Assembly: GCA_944321015.1 (NCBI GenBank) | Contig: CALUJS010000017.1 | Coordinates: forward strand, 1 to 56,425 | DNA: 56,425 nucleotides | Direction: 5' to 3' | DNA from: an uncultured Phocaeicola sp. | GTDB taxonomy: Bacteria > Bacteroidota > Bacteroidia > Bacteroidales > Bacteroidaceae | Shown here: one piece after another, positions 16,853-25,753 of the stretch | How positions within the stretch are numbered: position 1 is the stretch's first letter | Layout of the letters: the number at the start of each line of letters is the position of its first letter | Made by a program: the position numbers and the translations under genes | Notes under the pieces: model-generated | What the model was told of the DNA's origin: nothing | Database searches by the model: none | Seen by the model: only the letters and a program-made list of their open reading frames with translations

Positions 16853-18715
16853 TTAGAACGGGAACAGCAGCGGCAGCACCAGCACCATGATTACGCCCAT
16901 GACGACCTGCAGCGGCAGGCCCACCCGCACGTAGTCCATGAACGTGTATTGTCCGGCGTGCATCACCAGCGCGTTGGGCGGCGTGGAGAACGGCGAGGCG
17001 AAGCACATGCTGGCGGCCACGGTGACGGCAAACAGGAAGGGCACGGGACTGACGCCCAACGCCACGGCGCTGTGGAGGGCGATGGGGGCCACGAGCACGG
17101 CGGTGGCCGTGTTGCTGATGAACATGGTGAGGAGCGACGTGGTGAAGTAGATGCCTGCCATGAGCACCATGGGGCCGTAGTCGCCCAGGCTGTTGACGAG
17201 GGCCGACGAGATGCAGGCCGACACGCCGGTCTTTTCCAGCGCCGACGACATGGGCAGCATGGCGGCTATGAGCACGACGCTCTCCCAGTTGATGGTGTTG
17301 TAGGCGGCCTCGACGTTGCGGAAGCAGCCCGTGAGCACCATCAGGATGCCGGCGGCCAGCACGGCTGTCACGGGGGCCACGGGGATGAAGTCGAACACCA
17401 TGGCGGCTATCATCAGCAGCATGATGGCGGCGGCCGCGGGGGCCTTGTAGTCGAGCGTCACGCGGGCGGCCTCGTCGAGCGGCTGTCCGAGCACCACCCA
17501 GTCGGCTTCCTCGCGCGAGAGGCGGGCGATGTTATCCCACGTGCCTTGCACGAGCAGGACGTCGCCGTTGTGGATGGGTTCACGCCCCAGGTCGTTGAGC
17601 AGGTAGTCCTTGCGGCGGCGTATGCCCAGCACGTTGACGTTGAACTTGTCGCGCAGTCCGGCTTCCTTCACGCGCTGGTTAATCAGGCGCGAGGTGGGCA
17701 TGATGAGGATTTCGGCGATGCCGATGTCGTAGAAGTCCAGTCCGCCGCCTTCGCGCGCGGCTTCCTCGGTGGCGTGTTCGTCCAGCAGGCTGAGCCGGTA
17801 GTCGTCGGCCAGTTGCTTCACCCGGTCGACATCGCCCTTCACGTAGAGGATGTCTTCAGCCTGAAGGGTGGTCGAGGTGTCGGCCACCTTCTGTGTGATG
17901 GTCTTCAGAAAGCGGTGTTGGGAGACGTCGCCGCGCCTCACTTCGAGGATGTCGAGCCCGTAGCGCCGGCGGATGTCCATGTCGATGATGGTGTGTCCCC
18001 CGGCCTTGCTTCCGGCGGGCACCTTCAGGCGGAACAGGTTGTCGGCCAGGCCGTATTCGCGCACCAGCTCGGCGAGCGACTTGCCCGTGCGCCGCGTGTC
18101 GTCCTGCGACTTGTTCTTGCGGGAGAGGAACCAGCGGCTCAGCGGCAGGAGCACCGCCAGCCCCACGGCGATGCACACCAGTCCCACGGGCAGGAAGGAG
18201 AAGAACGACAGGGCTTCGTATCCGGCCTTGACCAGCGTGTCCTGGATGACGAGGTTGGGCGGCGTACCGATGAGCGTGGTCATGCCGCCCATGCTGCTGG
18301 CAAAGGCCAGGGGCATGAGGAAGCGGCGTGTGTTGACGCCTGCCCCGGCGGCCATGCTCACCACGATGGGCAGCATGAGGGCCACGGTGCCGGTGTTGCT
18401 CACGAAGGCGCCTATGGCGGCGGTGACGAGGATGATGAGCACGAACAGGCGCAGTTCGCTCTGTCCGGCGAGTTTCAGGATGCGCGAGCCTATCATCTTG
18501 GCCAGTCCGGTCTGCACGATGGCTCCTCCCACGACGAAGAGGCCCACCATCATGACGACGACGGAGTTGGAGAATCCGGCGAGGGCTTCTTCGGGGGTGA
18601 GTATCTGGCACACGAGCAGGGCCACGAGCGCGCACAGGGCCACGATGTCGGAACGCACTTTGCCGTTGACGAAGAACGCCACGGCGAGTATGAGGATGAT
18701 GAGTGTTGCTATCAT
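16853..18715 (-). CDS. SLC13-family permease with two TrkA-C (RCK_C) domains
   Basis: The 620-residue inner-membrane protein has about five N-terminal helices, a soluble insert of roughly residues 200-390 with two RCK_C modules (LRRRYGLDILEVRRGD-like, then VNVLGIRRRKDYLLND), and further helices. The family is the divalent anion:Na+ symporters (dicarboxylate or sulfate). The insert is typical of the YfbS subgroup and suggests regulated anion uptake. The macroglobulin-like gene starts 7 bp downstream. Confidence 0.87.
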   Translation of the reverse strand: MIATLIILILAVAFFVNGKVRSDIVALCALVALLVCQILTPEEALAGFSNSVVVMMVGLFVVGGAIVQTGLAKMIGSRILKLAGQSELRLFVLIILVTAAIGAFVSNTGTVALMLPIVVSMAAGAGVNTRRFLMPLAFASSMGGMTTLIGTPPNLVIQDTLVKAGYEALSFFSFLPVGLVCIAVGLAVLLPLSRWFLSRKNKSQDDTRRTGKSLAELVREYGLADNLFRLKVPAGSKAGGHTIIDMDIRRRYGLDILEVRRGDVSQHRFLKTITQKVADTSTTLQAEDILYVKGDVDRVKQLADDYRLSLLDEHATEEAAREGGGLDFYDIGIAEILIMPTSRLINQRVKEAGLRDKFNVNVLGIRRRKDYLLNDLGREPIHNGDVLLVQGTWDNIARLSREEADWVVLGQPLDEAARVTLDYKAPAAAAIMLLMIAAMVFDFIPVAPVTAVLAAGILMVLTGCFRNVEAAYNTINWESVVLIAAMLPMSSALEKTGVSACISSALVNSLGDYGPMVLMAGIYFTTSLLTMFISNTATAVLVAPIALHSAVALGVSPVPFLFAVTVAASMCFASPFSTPPNALVMHAGQYTFMDYVRVGLPLQVVMGVIMVLVLPLLFPF

Positions 18716-18743
18716 GAGCGGGGATGGATGCGGGGTTGATATG

Positions 18744-18793
18744 AAAAGAGGGCACGCCCTTGGCGGCTGTAGCCGTGCGGGAAACGTGCCCTC
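18744..18793 (-). terminator. Terminator of the ferritin gene
   Basis: GAGGGCACG (18748-18756) pairs with CGTGCCCTC (18785-18793). On the minus strand TTTTCAT follows, and on the plus strand AAGTTTTT follows, so it may act both ways. Confidence 0.75.
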
Positions 18794-18822
18794 AAGTTTT
18801 TATGTGGTTAAATCAATGCGGC

Positions 18823-19305
18823 TTATTGGCGTGCGCCGAGTTGTCCGTCGAGGTAGCACAGCGCGCCGTCGCCCATCTTGCGCAGACGGTCTACGATGCC
18901 TTGCGCGGTGGCCTCTTCTTCCACTTGTTCGCGGACGAAGCCCCAGAGGAAGTCCTGCGTGGCCTTGTCTTTCTCGGCCGAAGCCACGTCGACCAGCTTG
19001 TCGATGAGCTCAGACACGTGGCACTCGTGTTGGTAGACGTGTTCAAACACTTCGAGCACGCTGCCCCATCCGGTGGGCACCACGTCGACCTTGTCCACCA
19101 TGGCTTTGCCGCCGCGCTTCATCAGGTAGTCGGCCAGCTGGTAGGCGTGGTCGAGTTCTTCTTCTGACTGTTTCTTCAACCAGTGTGCGAAGCCGTCGAA
19201 GCCTTCGCCTTTGAGGTAGAAACACATGGACATATACAGGTTGGCCGACCACATCTCGGCTGTAATCTGTTCGTTGATGGCTTTTTGCAATTTCTCACTA
19301 ATCAT
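18823..19305 (-). CDS. ftnA: Ferritin
   Basis: The 160-residue protein is a bacterial non-haem ferritin that oxidises and stores iron in a 24-subunit shell. Ferroxidase ligands are visible as E17 (TAEMWSANLY), E50/H53 in the EEELDHAYQ region, and E94 and E127 in later helices (HECHVSE; EQVEEEA). The length is normal. It has its own terminator, so it is probably monocistronic. No Fur box was identified by eye. Confidence 0.94.
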   Translation of the reverse strand: MISEKLQKAINEQITAEMWSANLYMSMCFYLKGEGFDGFAHWLKKQSEEELDHAYQLADYLMKRGGKAMVDKVDVVPTGWGSVLEVFEHVYQHECHVSELIDKLVDVASAEKDKATQDFLWGFVREQVEEEATAQGIVDRLRKMGDGALCYLDGQLGARQ

Positions 19306-19421
19306 AGCTGTACGTTTTTTGGGTTTATGTTTTTATTTGTTCTATTGGTTTGTGAGCTGTTCGGGGCCCACGCGGAGGGAAGCGCAAACGGCGTACCAAA
19401 AGGGCGCGGTGTGCCAACTTG

Positions 19422-20900
19422 TCACTTCAGCAACCGCCAGGCAAATCCGTCCTTGGTGTCCTTCACCTCGAATCCGAGCTCGGCGAGCCGGTTGCGTATG
19501 GCGTCGCTGGTGGTCCAGTCTTTGGCGGCTTTGGCCTTCATGCGCTGTTCCAGCAGCATGTCCACGGCGTGGGCGTAGGCTTCTTCGCGGGCGGCGTTTC
19601 CCGATTCCTGCTCGCGGCCCATGCCCAGCAGGTCGAAGAGGAAGAGGTCGAAGACCGAACGGAGTTCTGCCACATCGTCGGCGGTCAGGGATGCCTTCTT
19701 GTCATTGGCGCTGTTGATGGTCTTGGCGGCGTCAAACAGGTGGGCGATGACCATCGGCGTGTTGAGGTCGTCGTTCATGGCGTCGTAGCACTTTTGGCGC
19801 AGTCCGCTGACGTCGGCTGTCGAAGTGGCGGCCGGCACGATGCGTTCCAGGTTGTCATAGGCTTCCATGAGGCGCAGCATGCCTTTCTCGGCGGCCTGCA
19901 GGGCTTCGTTGCTGAAGTCCACGGTGCCCCGGTAGTGTGCCTGGAGGATGAAGAAGCGTATGGTCATGGGGCTGTAGGCCTGGCTGAGCATCGGGTGCGT
20001 GCCTTTGAAGAACTGCTCCAGGGTGATGAAGTTGCCCAGGCTTTTGCCCATCTTGGTTCCGTTGATGGTTATCATGTTGTTGTGCATCCAGTAGTGCACC
20101 ATGTCGTCGCCCTGCGAGGCCACGCTTTGGGCTATCTCGCACTCATGGTGGGGGAAGATGAGGTCCATGCCTCCGCCGTGGATGTCGAAGTGCGCGCCGA
20201 GGTATTTGCGTCCCATGGCCGTGCACTCGCAGTGCCATCCGGGGAATCCGTCGCTCCACGGGCTGGGCCAGCGCATGATGTGTTCGGGCTGTGCGGCTTT
20301 CCACAGGGCGAAGTCGGCGGGGTTGCGCTTCTCCTGCTGTCCGTCGAGCTCGCGGGTGGTGTTGAGCACGTCGTCGAGGTTGCGCCCCGAGAGCTTGCCG
20401 TAGTGGTGGTCGCGGTTGTACTTGGCCACGTCGAAATAGACCGAGCCTTCGCTTTCGTAGGCGTATCCGTTGGCCAGGATTTCCTTCACCAGCTCAATCT
20501 GCTCGATGATGTGGCCCGAGGCTTGGGGCTCGATGCTGGGCGGCAGCACGTTGAGCGCTTCCATGGCCTTGTGGTAGCGGTTGGTGTAGTATTGTGCCAC
20601 CTCCATCGGTTCCAGCTGTTCCACGCGGGCTTTCTTGGCTATCTTGTCCTCGCCTTCGTCGGCATCGTGCTCCAGGTGGCCCACATCGGTGATGTTGCGC
20701 ACGTAGCGCACCTTGTAGCCCAGGTGGCGCAGGTAGCGGAACACGAGGTCGAACGTGATGGCGGGACGGGCATGTCCCAGATGGGGGTCGCCGTAGACCG
20801 TGGGCCCGCACACGTACATGCCCACGTGGGGCGCATGCAGGGGTACGAACTCTTCCTTGCGGCGGGTCAGCGTATTGTAGATGTAAAGTTTCTGTTCCAT
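19422..20900 (-). CDS. cysS: Cysteinyl-tRNA synthetase
   Basis: This class I synthetase of 492 residues has the zinc-site start [13 protein letters not shown]-type [10 protein letters not shown] and KMSKS-type [10 protein letters not shown]. The open frame runs 27 residues further upstream into a 44-bp repeat. The start at 20900 (MEQKLYIYN) is chosen as the family N-terminus; 20906 (MLMEQ) is the alternative. The promoter lies inside repeat copy A. Confidence 0.95.
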   Translation of the reverse strand: MEQKLYIYNTLTRRKEEFVPLHAPHVGMYVCGPTVYGDPHLGHARPAITFDLVFRYLRHLGYKVRYVRNITDVGHLEHDADEGEDKIAKKARVEQLEPMEVAQYYTNRYHKAMEALNVLPPSIEPQASGHIIEQIELVKEILANGYAYESEGSVYFDVAKYNRDHHYGKLSGRNLDDVLNTTRELDGQQEKRNPADFALWKAAQPEHIMRWPSPWSDGFPGWHCECTAMGRKYLGAHFDIHGGGMDLIFPHHECEIAQSVASQGDDMVHYWMHNNMITINGTKMGKSLGNFITLEQFFKGTHPMLSQAYSPMTIRFFILQAHYRGTVDFSNEALQAAEKGMLRLMEAYDNLERIVPAATSTADVSGLRQKCYDAMNDDLNTPMVIAHLFDAAKTINSANDKKASLTADDVAELRSVFDLFLFDLLGMGREQESGNAAREEAYAHAVDMLLEQRMKAKAAKDWTTSDAIRNRLAELGFEVKDTKDGFAWRLLK

Positions 20901-20940
20901 AAGCATATAGTCCTTTAATGATTTATATAAGATAGGTGTG

Positions 20941-20984
20941 GCAAATATACGGCTTTTCCGCCGCATTTGCAAGAGTCTCACAGC
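20941..20984. repeat. 44-bp direct repeat, copy A (3' of rpn, carries the cysS promoter)
   Basis: The 44 bp are identical to 21868-21911. On the minus strand the repeat starts with a CTGTGA that ends the rpn gene and includes TTG (20970-20972), 20 bp, then TATATTTG (20942-20949), a perfect Bacteroidetes promoter reading into cysS. The repeat also contains a dyad: GCAAAT (20941-20946) with ATTTGC (20965-20970), and inner CGGC with GCCG. Confidence 0.9.
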
Positions 20985-21838
20985 CGTTCGATGACCTCCG
21001 GCGCAAGTCCCGTGTAGCGGACAATGGTCTCAGTCGGGAAGCCGTCGGCTTTCATGTTGCGGGCCACTTCCAGTTTGCCTTTCTCCAGTCCTTCGGAAAG
21101 TCCTTCTTCCCGTCCTCTGGCCCATCCGGTCTCTTCGGCATATGCCGTCACGACGAGCTTGTCGCGGTAGGCCTTGATGCTCTCGTCGTACTTCATGCGG
21201 TCTTCCTTGCTCAGCGACGCGATGTCGACAATCTGCTCCAGTTTGCGGAAGACGGCGTTCCGTGCCTTGAACGGCAGTCTTTGCAGTGTTTCCATATTCT
21301 TGAGTACGTATATCCAGCGTTCAAAATCGTTTTCACATTCGTTCTCTTCCTTGGTGAACGAGGGGAGCTCCAGGAAGATGTAGCGCATCTTGTCGGAGAA
21401 CTGCTCGTGCGTGTCGCGGTCGGCCAGCACGATGTCCGTTCGGAGCTTGCGCGTCGTCCAGTCGGGTCGGAAGTTCATGAAGAACACGCCGTAGACGGCC
21501 TTGAGGTCGAACCTCCAGTCCACCCCGCGCTCTCCCTGCCTGGCGACGGCCTGCGAGAGGTAGTAGATGGCGCGTTCACGGAAATGTATCTGCCCCTTGT
21601 TCTGCATCTCGACGATGAACTGCTCTCCGTTCTGGTCGGTGCAGTAGATGTCGTAGATGAGCATGCGGTCTTCCTCGTAGAGCGGAATCTGCTCCTTGTC
21701 GAGGAATGTGATGTCGGTCACTCGTTTTTCTCCTTCGAGCAGCGCGTTGAGGAAGTCGATGAGCAGGTCCTTGTTGATTTCCTGCCCGAAGATGCGCTTG
21801 AATCCGATGTCGGTGAATGGGTTGATGAACTTTGGCAT
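20978..21838 (-). CDS. Rpn family recombination-promoting nuclease / PD-(D/E)xK transposase-like protein
   Basis: The 286-residue protein has the Rpn/PDDEXK_2 start [18 protein letters not shown] and [13 protein letters not shown]. The nuclease core is [20 protein letters not shown] (D...ExQ), and the C-terminus carries the glycine/glutamate-rich [14 protein letters not shown] segment typical of the family. Known Rpn proteins are nucleases that raise RecA-independent recombination. Upstream in-frame ATGs at 21853 and 21871 are less likely starts because they lie close to or within the promoter. Perfect 44-bp repeats flank the gene, so it looks like an inserted cassette. Confidence 0.87.
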   Translation of the reverse strand: MPKFINPFTDIGFKRIFGQEINKDLLIDFLNALLEGEKRVTDITFLDKEQIPLYEEDRMLIYDIYCTDQNGEQFIVEMQNKGQIHFRERAIYYLSQAVARQGERGVDWRFDLKAVYGVFFMNFRPDWTTRKLRTDIVLADRDTHEQFSDKMRYIFLELPSFTKEENECENDFERWIYVLKNMETLQRLPFKARNAVFRKLEQIVDIASLSKEDRMKYDESIKAYRDKLVVTAYAEETGWARGREEGLSEGLEKGKLEVARNMKADGFPTETIVRYTGLAPEVIERL

Positions 21839-21867
21839 GTCCTTGGTATACATTATATGTCCGTTTC

Positions 21868-21911
21868 GCAAATATACGGCTTTTCCGCCGCATTTGCAAG
21901 AGTCTCACAGC
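21868..21911. repeat. 44-bp direct repeat, copy B (5' of rpn, carries its promoter)
   Basis: This is identical to 20941-20984. On the minus strand its CTGTGA ends the S24 repressor gene (stop 21905-21907), and its TTG (21897-21899), 20 bp, TATATTTG (21869-21876) promoter reads into rpn. Repeat plus rpn makes a 927-bp unit. Confidence 0.9.
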
Positions 21912-22615
21912 ATCATGTTCCGCCGGATGGAGAATTTTACGATGGCCAGGGCGGTCACGCTCTTGACGGGGATGTCCTGCGGCGAGTGATATTGGTTGTA
22001 GCTCACCAGCTTGATGCAGTCCTCGCGGTCGGAGCGGTTGATGTACTTCACCGTGAGGTATTCGTCGCCGTCGAGGTCGAAGGCCACGAGATACATCTCG
22101 CCGTAGATGATGCTATCCAGGCTGTGTATCTCCTTGTAGCCCACGATGTCGCCCGACTTGAGCAGGGGATACATGCTGTCGCCGCTGACGTAGACGGCCC
22201 CGTCGCACGTGGGGATGTTGGGGATGACGATGCGCCCCAGTACGAACTGGTGTTTGTTGTCGAAGATGGTGCGCAGGTTGGCCGCCGCCGTCACGTCGTA
22301 GAGCGGCACGCTGCGGTCCTTGAGCGCCTCGATGGCGCGCGGCCTGTGGATGATTTGCATCTCGCCCTCGGCCAGTTCGCTCGACACGTGGTTGGGGCGG
22401 TGGATGGGCGTTCCGCGCCCGGTGAGCAGCCAGTTGAGGTCGACTTCGGGCAGCTTGTTGATGACCAGCGGGAAGTCGATGCTGTTGCGCGTCATCCAGT
22501 TTGACACCGTTCCCTTCGACACGCCCAGAAAGTCGGCCACCTGGCGGTCGCTCTTGAAGCCCTTGACCTCCTTGATGCGGCCCACGATGGCTGCCACGTT
22601 GATTACATTGTCCAT
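21905..22615 (-). CDS. CI-like repressor: HTH domain plus S24 (LexA-type) peptidase domain
   Basis: The 236-residue protein has an N-terminal helix-turn-helix (SDRQVADFLGVSKGTVSNWM) of the phage CI repressor type and a C-terminal S24 domain with the catalytic serine in VYVSGDSMYPLLKSGD and a probable lysine in LTVKYI. Such proteins self-cleave under RecA/DNA damage, or only dimerise. The start at 22615 follows a textbook promoter; the frame opens further up but into that promoter. It is divergent from the zinc-ribbon gene, with a phased array between them. Confidence 0.86.
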   Translation of the reverse strand: MDNVINVAAIVGRIKEVKGFKSDRQVADFLGVSKGTVSNWMTRNSIDFPLVINKLPEVDLNWLLTGRGTPIHRPNHVSSELAEGEMQIIHRPRAIEALKDRSVPLYDVTAAANLRTIFDNKHQFVLGRIVIPNIPTCDGAVYVSGDSMYPLLKSGDIVGYKEIHSLDSIIYGEMYLVAFDLDGDEYLTVKYINRSDREDCIKLVSYNQYHSPQDIPVKSVTALAIVKFSIRRNMML

Positions 22616-22651
22616 ACGTTTACATTGTTTGGTGATTTTTTCATGTGCGGG

Positions 22652-22682
22652 CAAAGATACGTATTAATTTTGAAACTGCAAA
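22652..22682 (-). promoter_or_regulatory. Promoter of the S24 repressor gene
   Basis: On the minus strand TTTG (22679-22682), 19 bp, TATCTTTG (22652-22659) is an exact match to the Bacteroidetes consensus. The leader is about 30 nt. Confidence 0.8.
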
Positions 22683-22764
22683 TTCCGCCGCCGTTCTTGA
22701 TGTTTCCGACGCGGATTCTGCGCCGTCCGCCCCGGAAAATCTGATTCCGACACGCCGTCCCGCC

Positions 22765-22830
22765 ATATCTCTGCTCGTAAGGCGCAATATGTCAGCACGC
22801 TTGCTCCCATATGCGGAGGCGGACGGAAAA
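22765..22830. repeat. 22-bp phased ATAT array, copy 3
   Basis: ATAT starts at 22765, 22787 and 22809, exactly 22 bp apart. Spacers are less GC-rich than in the other copies. The first unit, ATATCTCTGCTCG, matches the ATATCTCCGCCCG start of other copies. It lies between two divergent promoters, where it could act as an operator. Confidence 0.7.
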
Positions 22831-22847
22831 TTAACTTCGCCGGATGC

Positions 22848-22879
22848 TTGCATCATATCCGCCGCGTGGACTATCTTTG
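22848..22879 (+). promoter_or_regulatory. Promoter of the zinc-ribbon/DUF4373 genes
   Basis: TTG (22848-22850), 21 bp, TATCTTTG (22872-22879). The leader to the ATG at 22905 would be about 20 nt. Confidence 0.7.
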
Positions 22880-22904
22880 CCGCCGTTTTTAAATCGTGAA
22901 CGCT

Positions 22905-23261
22905 ATGGATACACAACACACACCACATTGCGGCGACCGGCAAGGCCTGCGCCGCTGTCCCTGCTGCGGACGCCTGCTGACGACCGATGATTTCTATGTG
23001 AACGCCCGCACGGGGCGGCCCGATTCCCGTTGCAAGGACTGCCGCCGCGAGGCCAGCCGCATCCAGCGCAGCCGCAACATGCTGTCCGAAAGCGGGAAGA
23101 AGCGCCGCAGGCGCGTCGTCATCACCAGCATTGCCGACCGCGACACGCGTCTGGAGCTCATCCGCAAGGCCCTGCGCACCGTGGCCGAAATCCGCCGCCT
23201 GAAGCGCATACGCCTGGCCGAGGAGGCCGACCGCGAGGCGGAGAAGGAACCGGATGAATGA
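22905..23261 (+). CDS. Small zinc-ribbon protein of unknown function
   Basis: The 118-residue protein has a four-cysteine ribbon (CPCCGRLLTTDDFY, then SRCKDCRREASR) followed by a long basic, helical tail rich in Arg and Lys that becomes acidic at the end. A nucleic-acid-binding role is likely but not shown. A GTG at 22896 is a possible earlier start; the ATG at 22905 is chosen. The DUF4373 gene follows 67 bp later, so the two probably share a transcript. Confidence 0.7.
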   Translation: MDTQHTPHCGDRQGLRRCPCCGRLLTTDDFYVNARTGRPDSRCKDCRREASRIQRSRNMLSESGKKRRRRVVITSIADRDTRLELIRKALRTVAEIRRLKRIRLAEEADREAEKEPDE

Positions 23262-23328
23262 CCGGCAATCCGCCTCTGTCCCGCATCTGAAAACTCATCT
23301 TCTTCACCCTGTAAACACACACCGACTT

Positions 23329-24147
23329 ATGGCACGCATCAAGAAACGGGGACTCGACTATTTTCCCCTCGACACCGATTTCATGCACCACCGCGTGGTG
23401 CGACGCATCATGAAGCGCGAGGGCGACCGCGCGCTGGGCATCCTCGTGGCCCTCTTCTCCTACATCTATGCCGACGAGGGCTACTATCTGGAGCTGGACG
23501 GGAACTGCCTGGAGGACCTGGCCGCCAATTTCTACGACTGCACGGCCGACGACGTGCGTCGCGTGGTGGAGGCTGCCGTCGAGGGCGGACTGTTCGACGA
23601 CGGGCTGTATGCCTCGCGCCGCGTGCTGACCTCGGCCCACATCCAGCAGCAGTACGTCTTCATCAAGAAGCAGGCCAAGGACAAGCTCCTCAGGCCCGAC
23701 CTGCGCCTGCTGCCTGCGGCCGACAATGCGCCCGACGATGACCCTGCCACCCCGGCCGATTTGCCCGAAAAATCACCCCAAAGCAAAGGAAAGCACAGCA
23801 CAGCAAACGAAACCAAAGAAAATCTCCCCTCCACGGCCTCCGGAGACTCCGGGACCGCCACAGGAGAGGCTCCCGGGGAGGATGACAAACGCTCCGCGCA
23901 CTCCCGACACGCACGGACGGCGGCCGACATCGACGCCCTTGCGCCGCCCGCCGACGGGCTGAAGCGCAACTACGAGGGCCTGCTGGAGAACCTGCGCCGC
24001 TTCCGCATCCCGCCCGACGAGCAGTATGCCATCATCCGCCGCACGAACTACGGCGTCATCGGCCATCCCGTGTGGCGGGGGTTCTTCACCCTGCGCGAGG
24101 CGGGCGGCAAAATCAAGCTGCCCGGCCGCTACCTGCTGAGCCTGTGA
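23329..24147 (+). CDS. DUF4373 (Lin1244/Lin1753-like) domain protein
   Basis: The 272-residue protein begins MARIKKRGLDYFPLDTDFM, typical of DUF4373, a winged-helix-like domain found in phage and chromosomal replication/primosome-like proteins. A long acidic, low-complexity linker (about residues 140-205) leads to a conserved C-terminal block (NYEGLLENLRRFRIPPDEQY; GHPVWRGFFTL). The frame opens earlier (23254), but the ATG at 23329 gives the family start. Together with the S24 repressor it suggests a remnant of, or a domesticated, mobile-element control module. No phage structural genes are present. Confidence 0.78.
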   Translation: MARIKKRGLDYFPLDTDFMHHRVVRRIMKREGDRALGILVALFSYIYADEGYYLELDGNCLEDLAANFYDCTADDVRRVVEAAVEGGLFDDGLYASRRVLTSAHIQQQYVFIKKQAKDKLLRPDLRLLPAADNAPDDDPATPADLPEKSPQSKGKHSTANETKENLPSTASGDSGTATGEAPGEDDKRSAHSRHARTAADIDALAPPADGLKRNYEGLLENLRRFRIPPDEQYAIIRRTNYGVIGHPVWRGFFTLREAGGKIKLPGRYLLSL

Positions 24148-24171
24148 GGCGTGCCCTGCGGAGATTCTTTC

Positions 24172-24208
24172 GACGCGGATTGTTAATTATTTATCCGCGT
24201 CTAAAAAA
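24172..24208. repeat. Intergenic hairpin of the GACGCGGAT family, one-unit copy
   Basis: GACGCGGAT (24172-24180) pairs with ATCCGCGTC (24193-24201) around the 12-nt AT-rich loop TGTTAATTATTT. TAAAAAA follows. The same loop and tail occur in the three-unit copy at 50604-50676. The rest of 24148-24324 shows no gene. Confidence 0.8.
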
Positions 24209-24324
24209 CAGTGTTTCGACACATCCCCACGCCGACGGGTGCGGACGACGCCGGACTCTGTTTTGTCCGTGCCGATCCGCGCCCGGGGGATAAGTGTCAA
24301 TTATAAAGCGCGTCCTGCGAAGAA

Positions 24325-24780
24325 TCAGTCGTTCTCCAGGTCGATGAGGTTGCCCTTGAAGTCGAACTTCAGTTCCCAGCGGGTGGAGAGCTTCACTTCA
24401 TATTCCTTGTCGCCCTTGTCCTTGTCGAGGCTGATGATTTTGGCGTCGGGATAGTTCTCGCTCACATATTTGCTGATGAACGAGGGGACGGCTCCGGCGG
24501 GCACCTGGCTGTATTTGCACTCGATTTCCTTCCATTCGCCGTCGCGATAGAACTCCACGTTGTCGCCGTTGGAGAAGATGACCACGTAGACCTTCTCGAG
24601 GAAGTCGGTCTCCACCTTCGAGATGACTACTTTCTGGTTGGCGAAGTTCTGCTTGATGAACTGTTGTGCCGTTTGCGGGAACTGGGTCACGGGCAGTGCG
24701 CGTTCGTTGTCGGCTTTTGCGGTGAGGCTGACGGCCATCAGGGCCACCATGCACACGAGGGTTGCGAATAACTTTTTCAT
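24325..24780 (-). CDS. PepSY-like (DUF2874) periplasmic protein, paralogue 1
   Basis: The 151-residue protein has a signal peptide (cut after SLTAKA) and two PepSY-like repeats: FPQTAQQFIKQNF ... KVETDFLEKVYVVIFSNG, and VPSFISKYVSENYPDAKI ... YEVKLSTRWELKFD. The family resembles BLIP/PepSY folds of unknown ligand. A paralogue lies at 26976-27425 with nearly the same motifs, and both share an identical twin operator upstream. Confidence 0.85.
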   Translation of the reverse strand: MKKLFATLVCMVALMAVSLTAKADNERALPVTQFPQTAQQFIKQNFANQKVVISKVETDFLEKVYVVIFSNGDNVEFYRDGEWKEIECKYSQVPAGAVPSFISKYVSENYPDAKIISLDKDKGDKEYEVKLSTRWELKFDFKGNLIDLEND

Positions 24781-24857
24781 AACGTCTTTGTTTTTTGTTG
24801 GTTAATACTTTCTTGTTACTTGTTTCAATCTTTATTCTGTTGCAAAGTTCGCCCCCG

Positions 24858-24876
24858 AATCTGAAAACAATCTGAA
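24858..24876 (-). promoter_or_regulatory. Twin AATCTGAA operator upstream of PepSY paralogue 1
   Basis: Two AATCTGAA boxes (24858-24865 and 24869-24876) lie 11 bp apart, i.e. TTCAGATT twice on the coding strand. A CTTTGCAAC -7-like element lies nearby toward the gene. The 11-bp tandem spacing is typical of OmpR/PhoB-class response-regulator sites. The same sequence precedes paralogue 2. Confidence 0.65.
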
Positions 24877-24900
24877 TTGCGGAAAAATTTTTTATGAGGA

Positions 24901-24942
24901 GACAAGGTTTTAGTTGACGAGTTGACGAGGAACTGCCTTGTC
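24901..24942. repeat. Intergenic TTGACGAG-type repeat
   Basis: GACAAGG (24901-24907) pairs with CCTTGTC (24936-24942) around TTGACGAGTTGACGAGG. A related and longer element occurs at 55757-55832. Confidence 0.6.
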
Positions 24943-24975
24943 CCCTAAAAACCCCCTAATATCCTTTATATATCT

Positions 24976-24983
24976 TATCTTTG
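24976..24983 (+). promoter_or_regulatory. -7 box of the OMP-S41 operon
   Basis: TATCTTTG lies 28 bp before the ATG at 25012. No good -33 TTG is present at the right distance, so an activator may be needed. Confidence 0.55.
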
Positions 24984-25011
24984 CGGGACGATTAACAACA
25001 CTTTTCAAGAG

Positions 25012-25737
25012 ATGAAACGGATACGATTTTTGATTTTGGGACTGGCCCTCGGGCTGGCTCTTCCGTCGGCAGCGCAATGGCGTGTCGGCGCGAGGGTCGG
25101 GCTCACGACCACTTCCGTGACGACAGAAAACGGTTATTTCTACGACTGGCGCTATTCCTCCAACCCGGGATTGTCCGTGAGCGTGCCGGTGAGGTATGAT
25201 TTCAGAGACTGGTTTGCCGTGCAGGCCGAGGTGGCCTACGTGCAGAAGAACTACGGCCTGTGGCGTTCGGGACATTACGAAGAGACGGGCGAGGACCTGA
25301 CGAACCACTACCTCTCCCTGCCCGTGCTCGCTCATTTCTCGTTCGGCCCCGCGAAGCTGCGCGGCTACCTCGACGCGGGTTTCTATGTGGGGGGATGGCT
25401 GGCCGCACGGCGCGAGGGAGGACGGGCTGTGACTTTCCCGCTGACGGACGACGGCCTTGCCGCGACGGACGATTGGGATTCGCCCGTCTACCCCACGGTG
25501 TCCTACGACGAAAAGTATGCCTTCGACTCGCGGCACGACAACCGCTTCGAGGGCGGCGCGCTGGTTGGCGTCGGCGTCGAGTGGCAATTGGGCGGGCGCA
25601 TGGCCCTGCAGGGCGGATGCCGCTACTACCACAGCCTCTCCGACGTGCAGAAGGACTACATGCTCGACCGTGTTCCGCGCTATCTGGGCACGTTCGACTT
25701 CCACGTCGGCCTATTGTTTTCCGCAGGAAAGAAATAA
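25012..25737 (+). CDS. Outer-membrane beta-barrel protein (porin-like)
   Basis: The 241-residue protein has a signal peptide ending in LPSAAQ and alternating amphipathic strands (WRVGARVGLTTTSV; YDFRDWFAVQAEVAYVQKNY; FDFHVGLLF at the C-terminus), typical of a Bacteroidetes PorT/OmpW-like barrel of about eight strands. It is co-transcribed with the S41 peptidase gene 16 bp downstream. The function is unknown. Confidence 0.8.
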   Translation: MKRIRFLILGLALGLALPSAAQWRVGARVGLTTTSVTTENGYFYDWRYSSNPGLSVSVPVRYDFRDWFAVQAEVAYVQKNYGLWRSGHYEETGEDLTNHYLSLPVLAHFSFGPAKLRGYLDAGFYVGGWLAARREGGRAVTFPLTDDGLAATDDWDSPVYPTVSYDEKYAFDSRHDNRFEGGALVGVGVEWQLGGRMALQGGCRYYHSLSDVQKDYMLDRVPRYLGTFDFHVGLLFSAGKK

Positions 25738-25753
25738 CTTCATATAACGAGAC

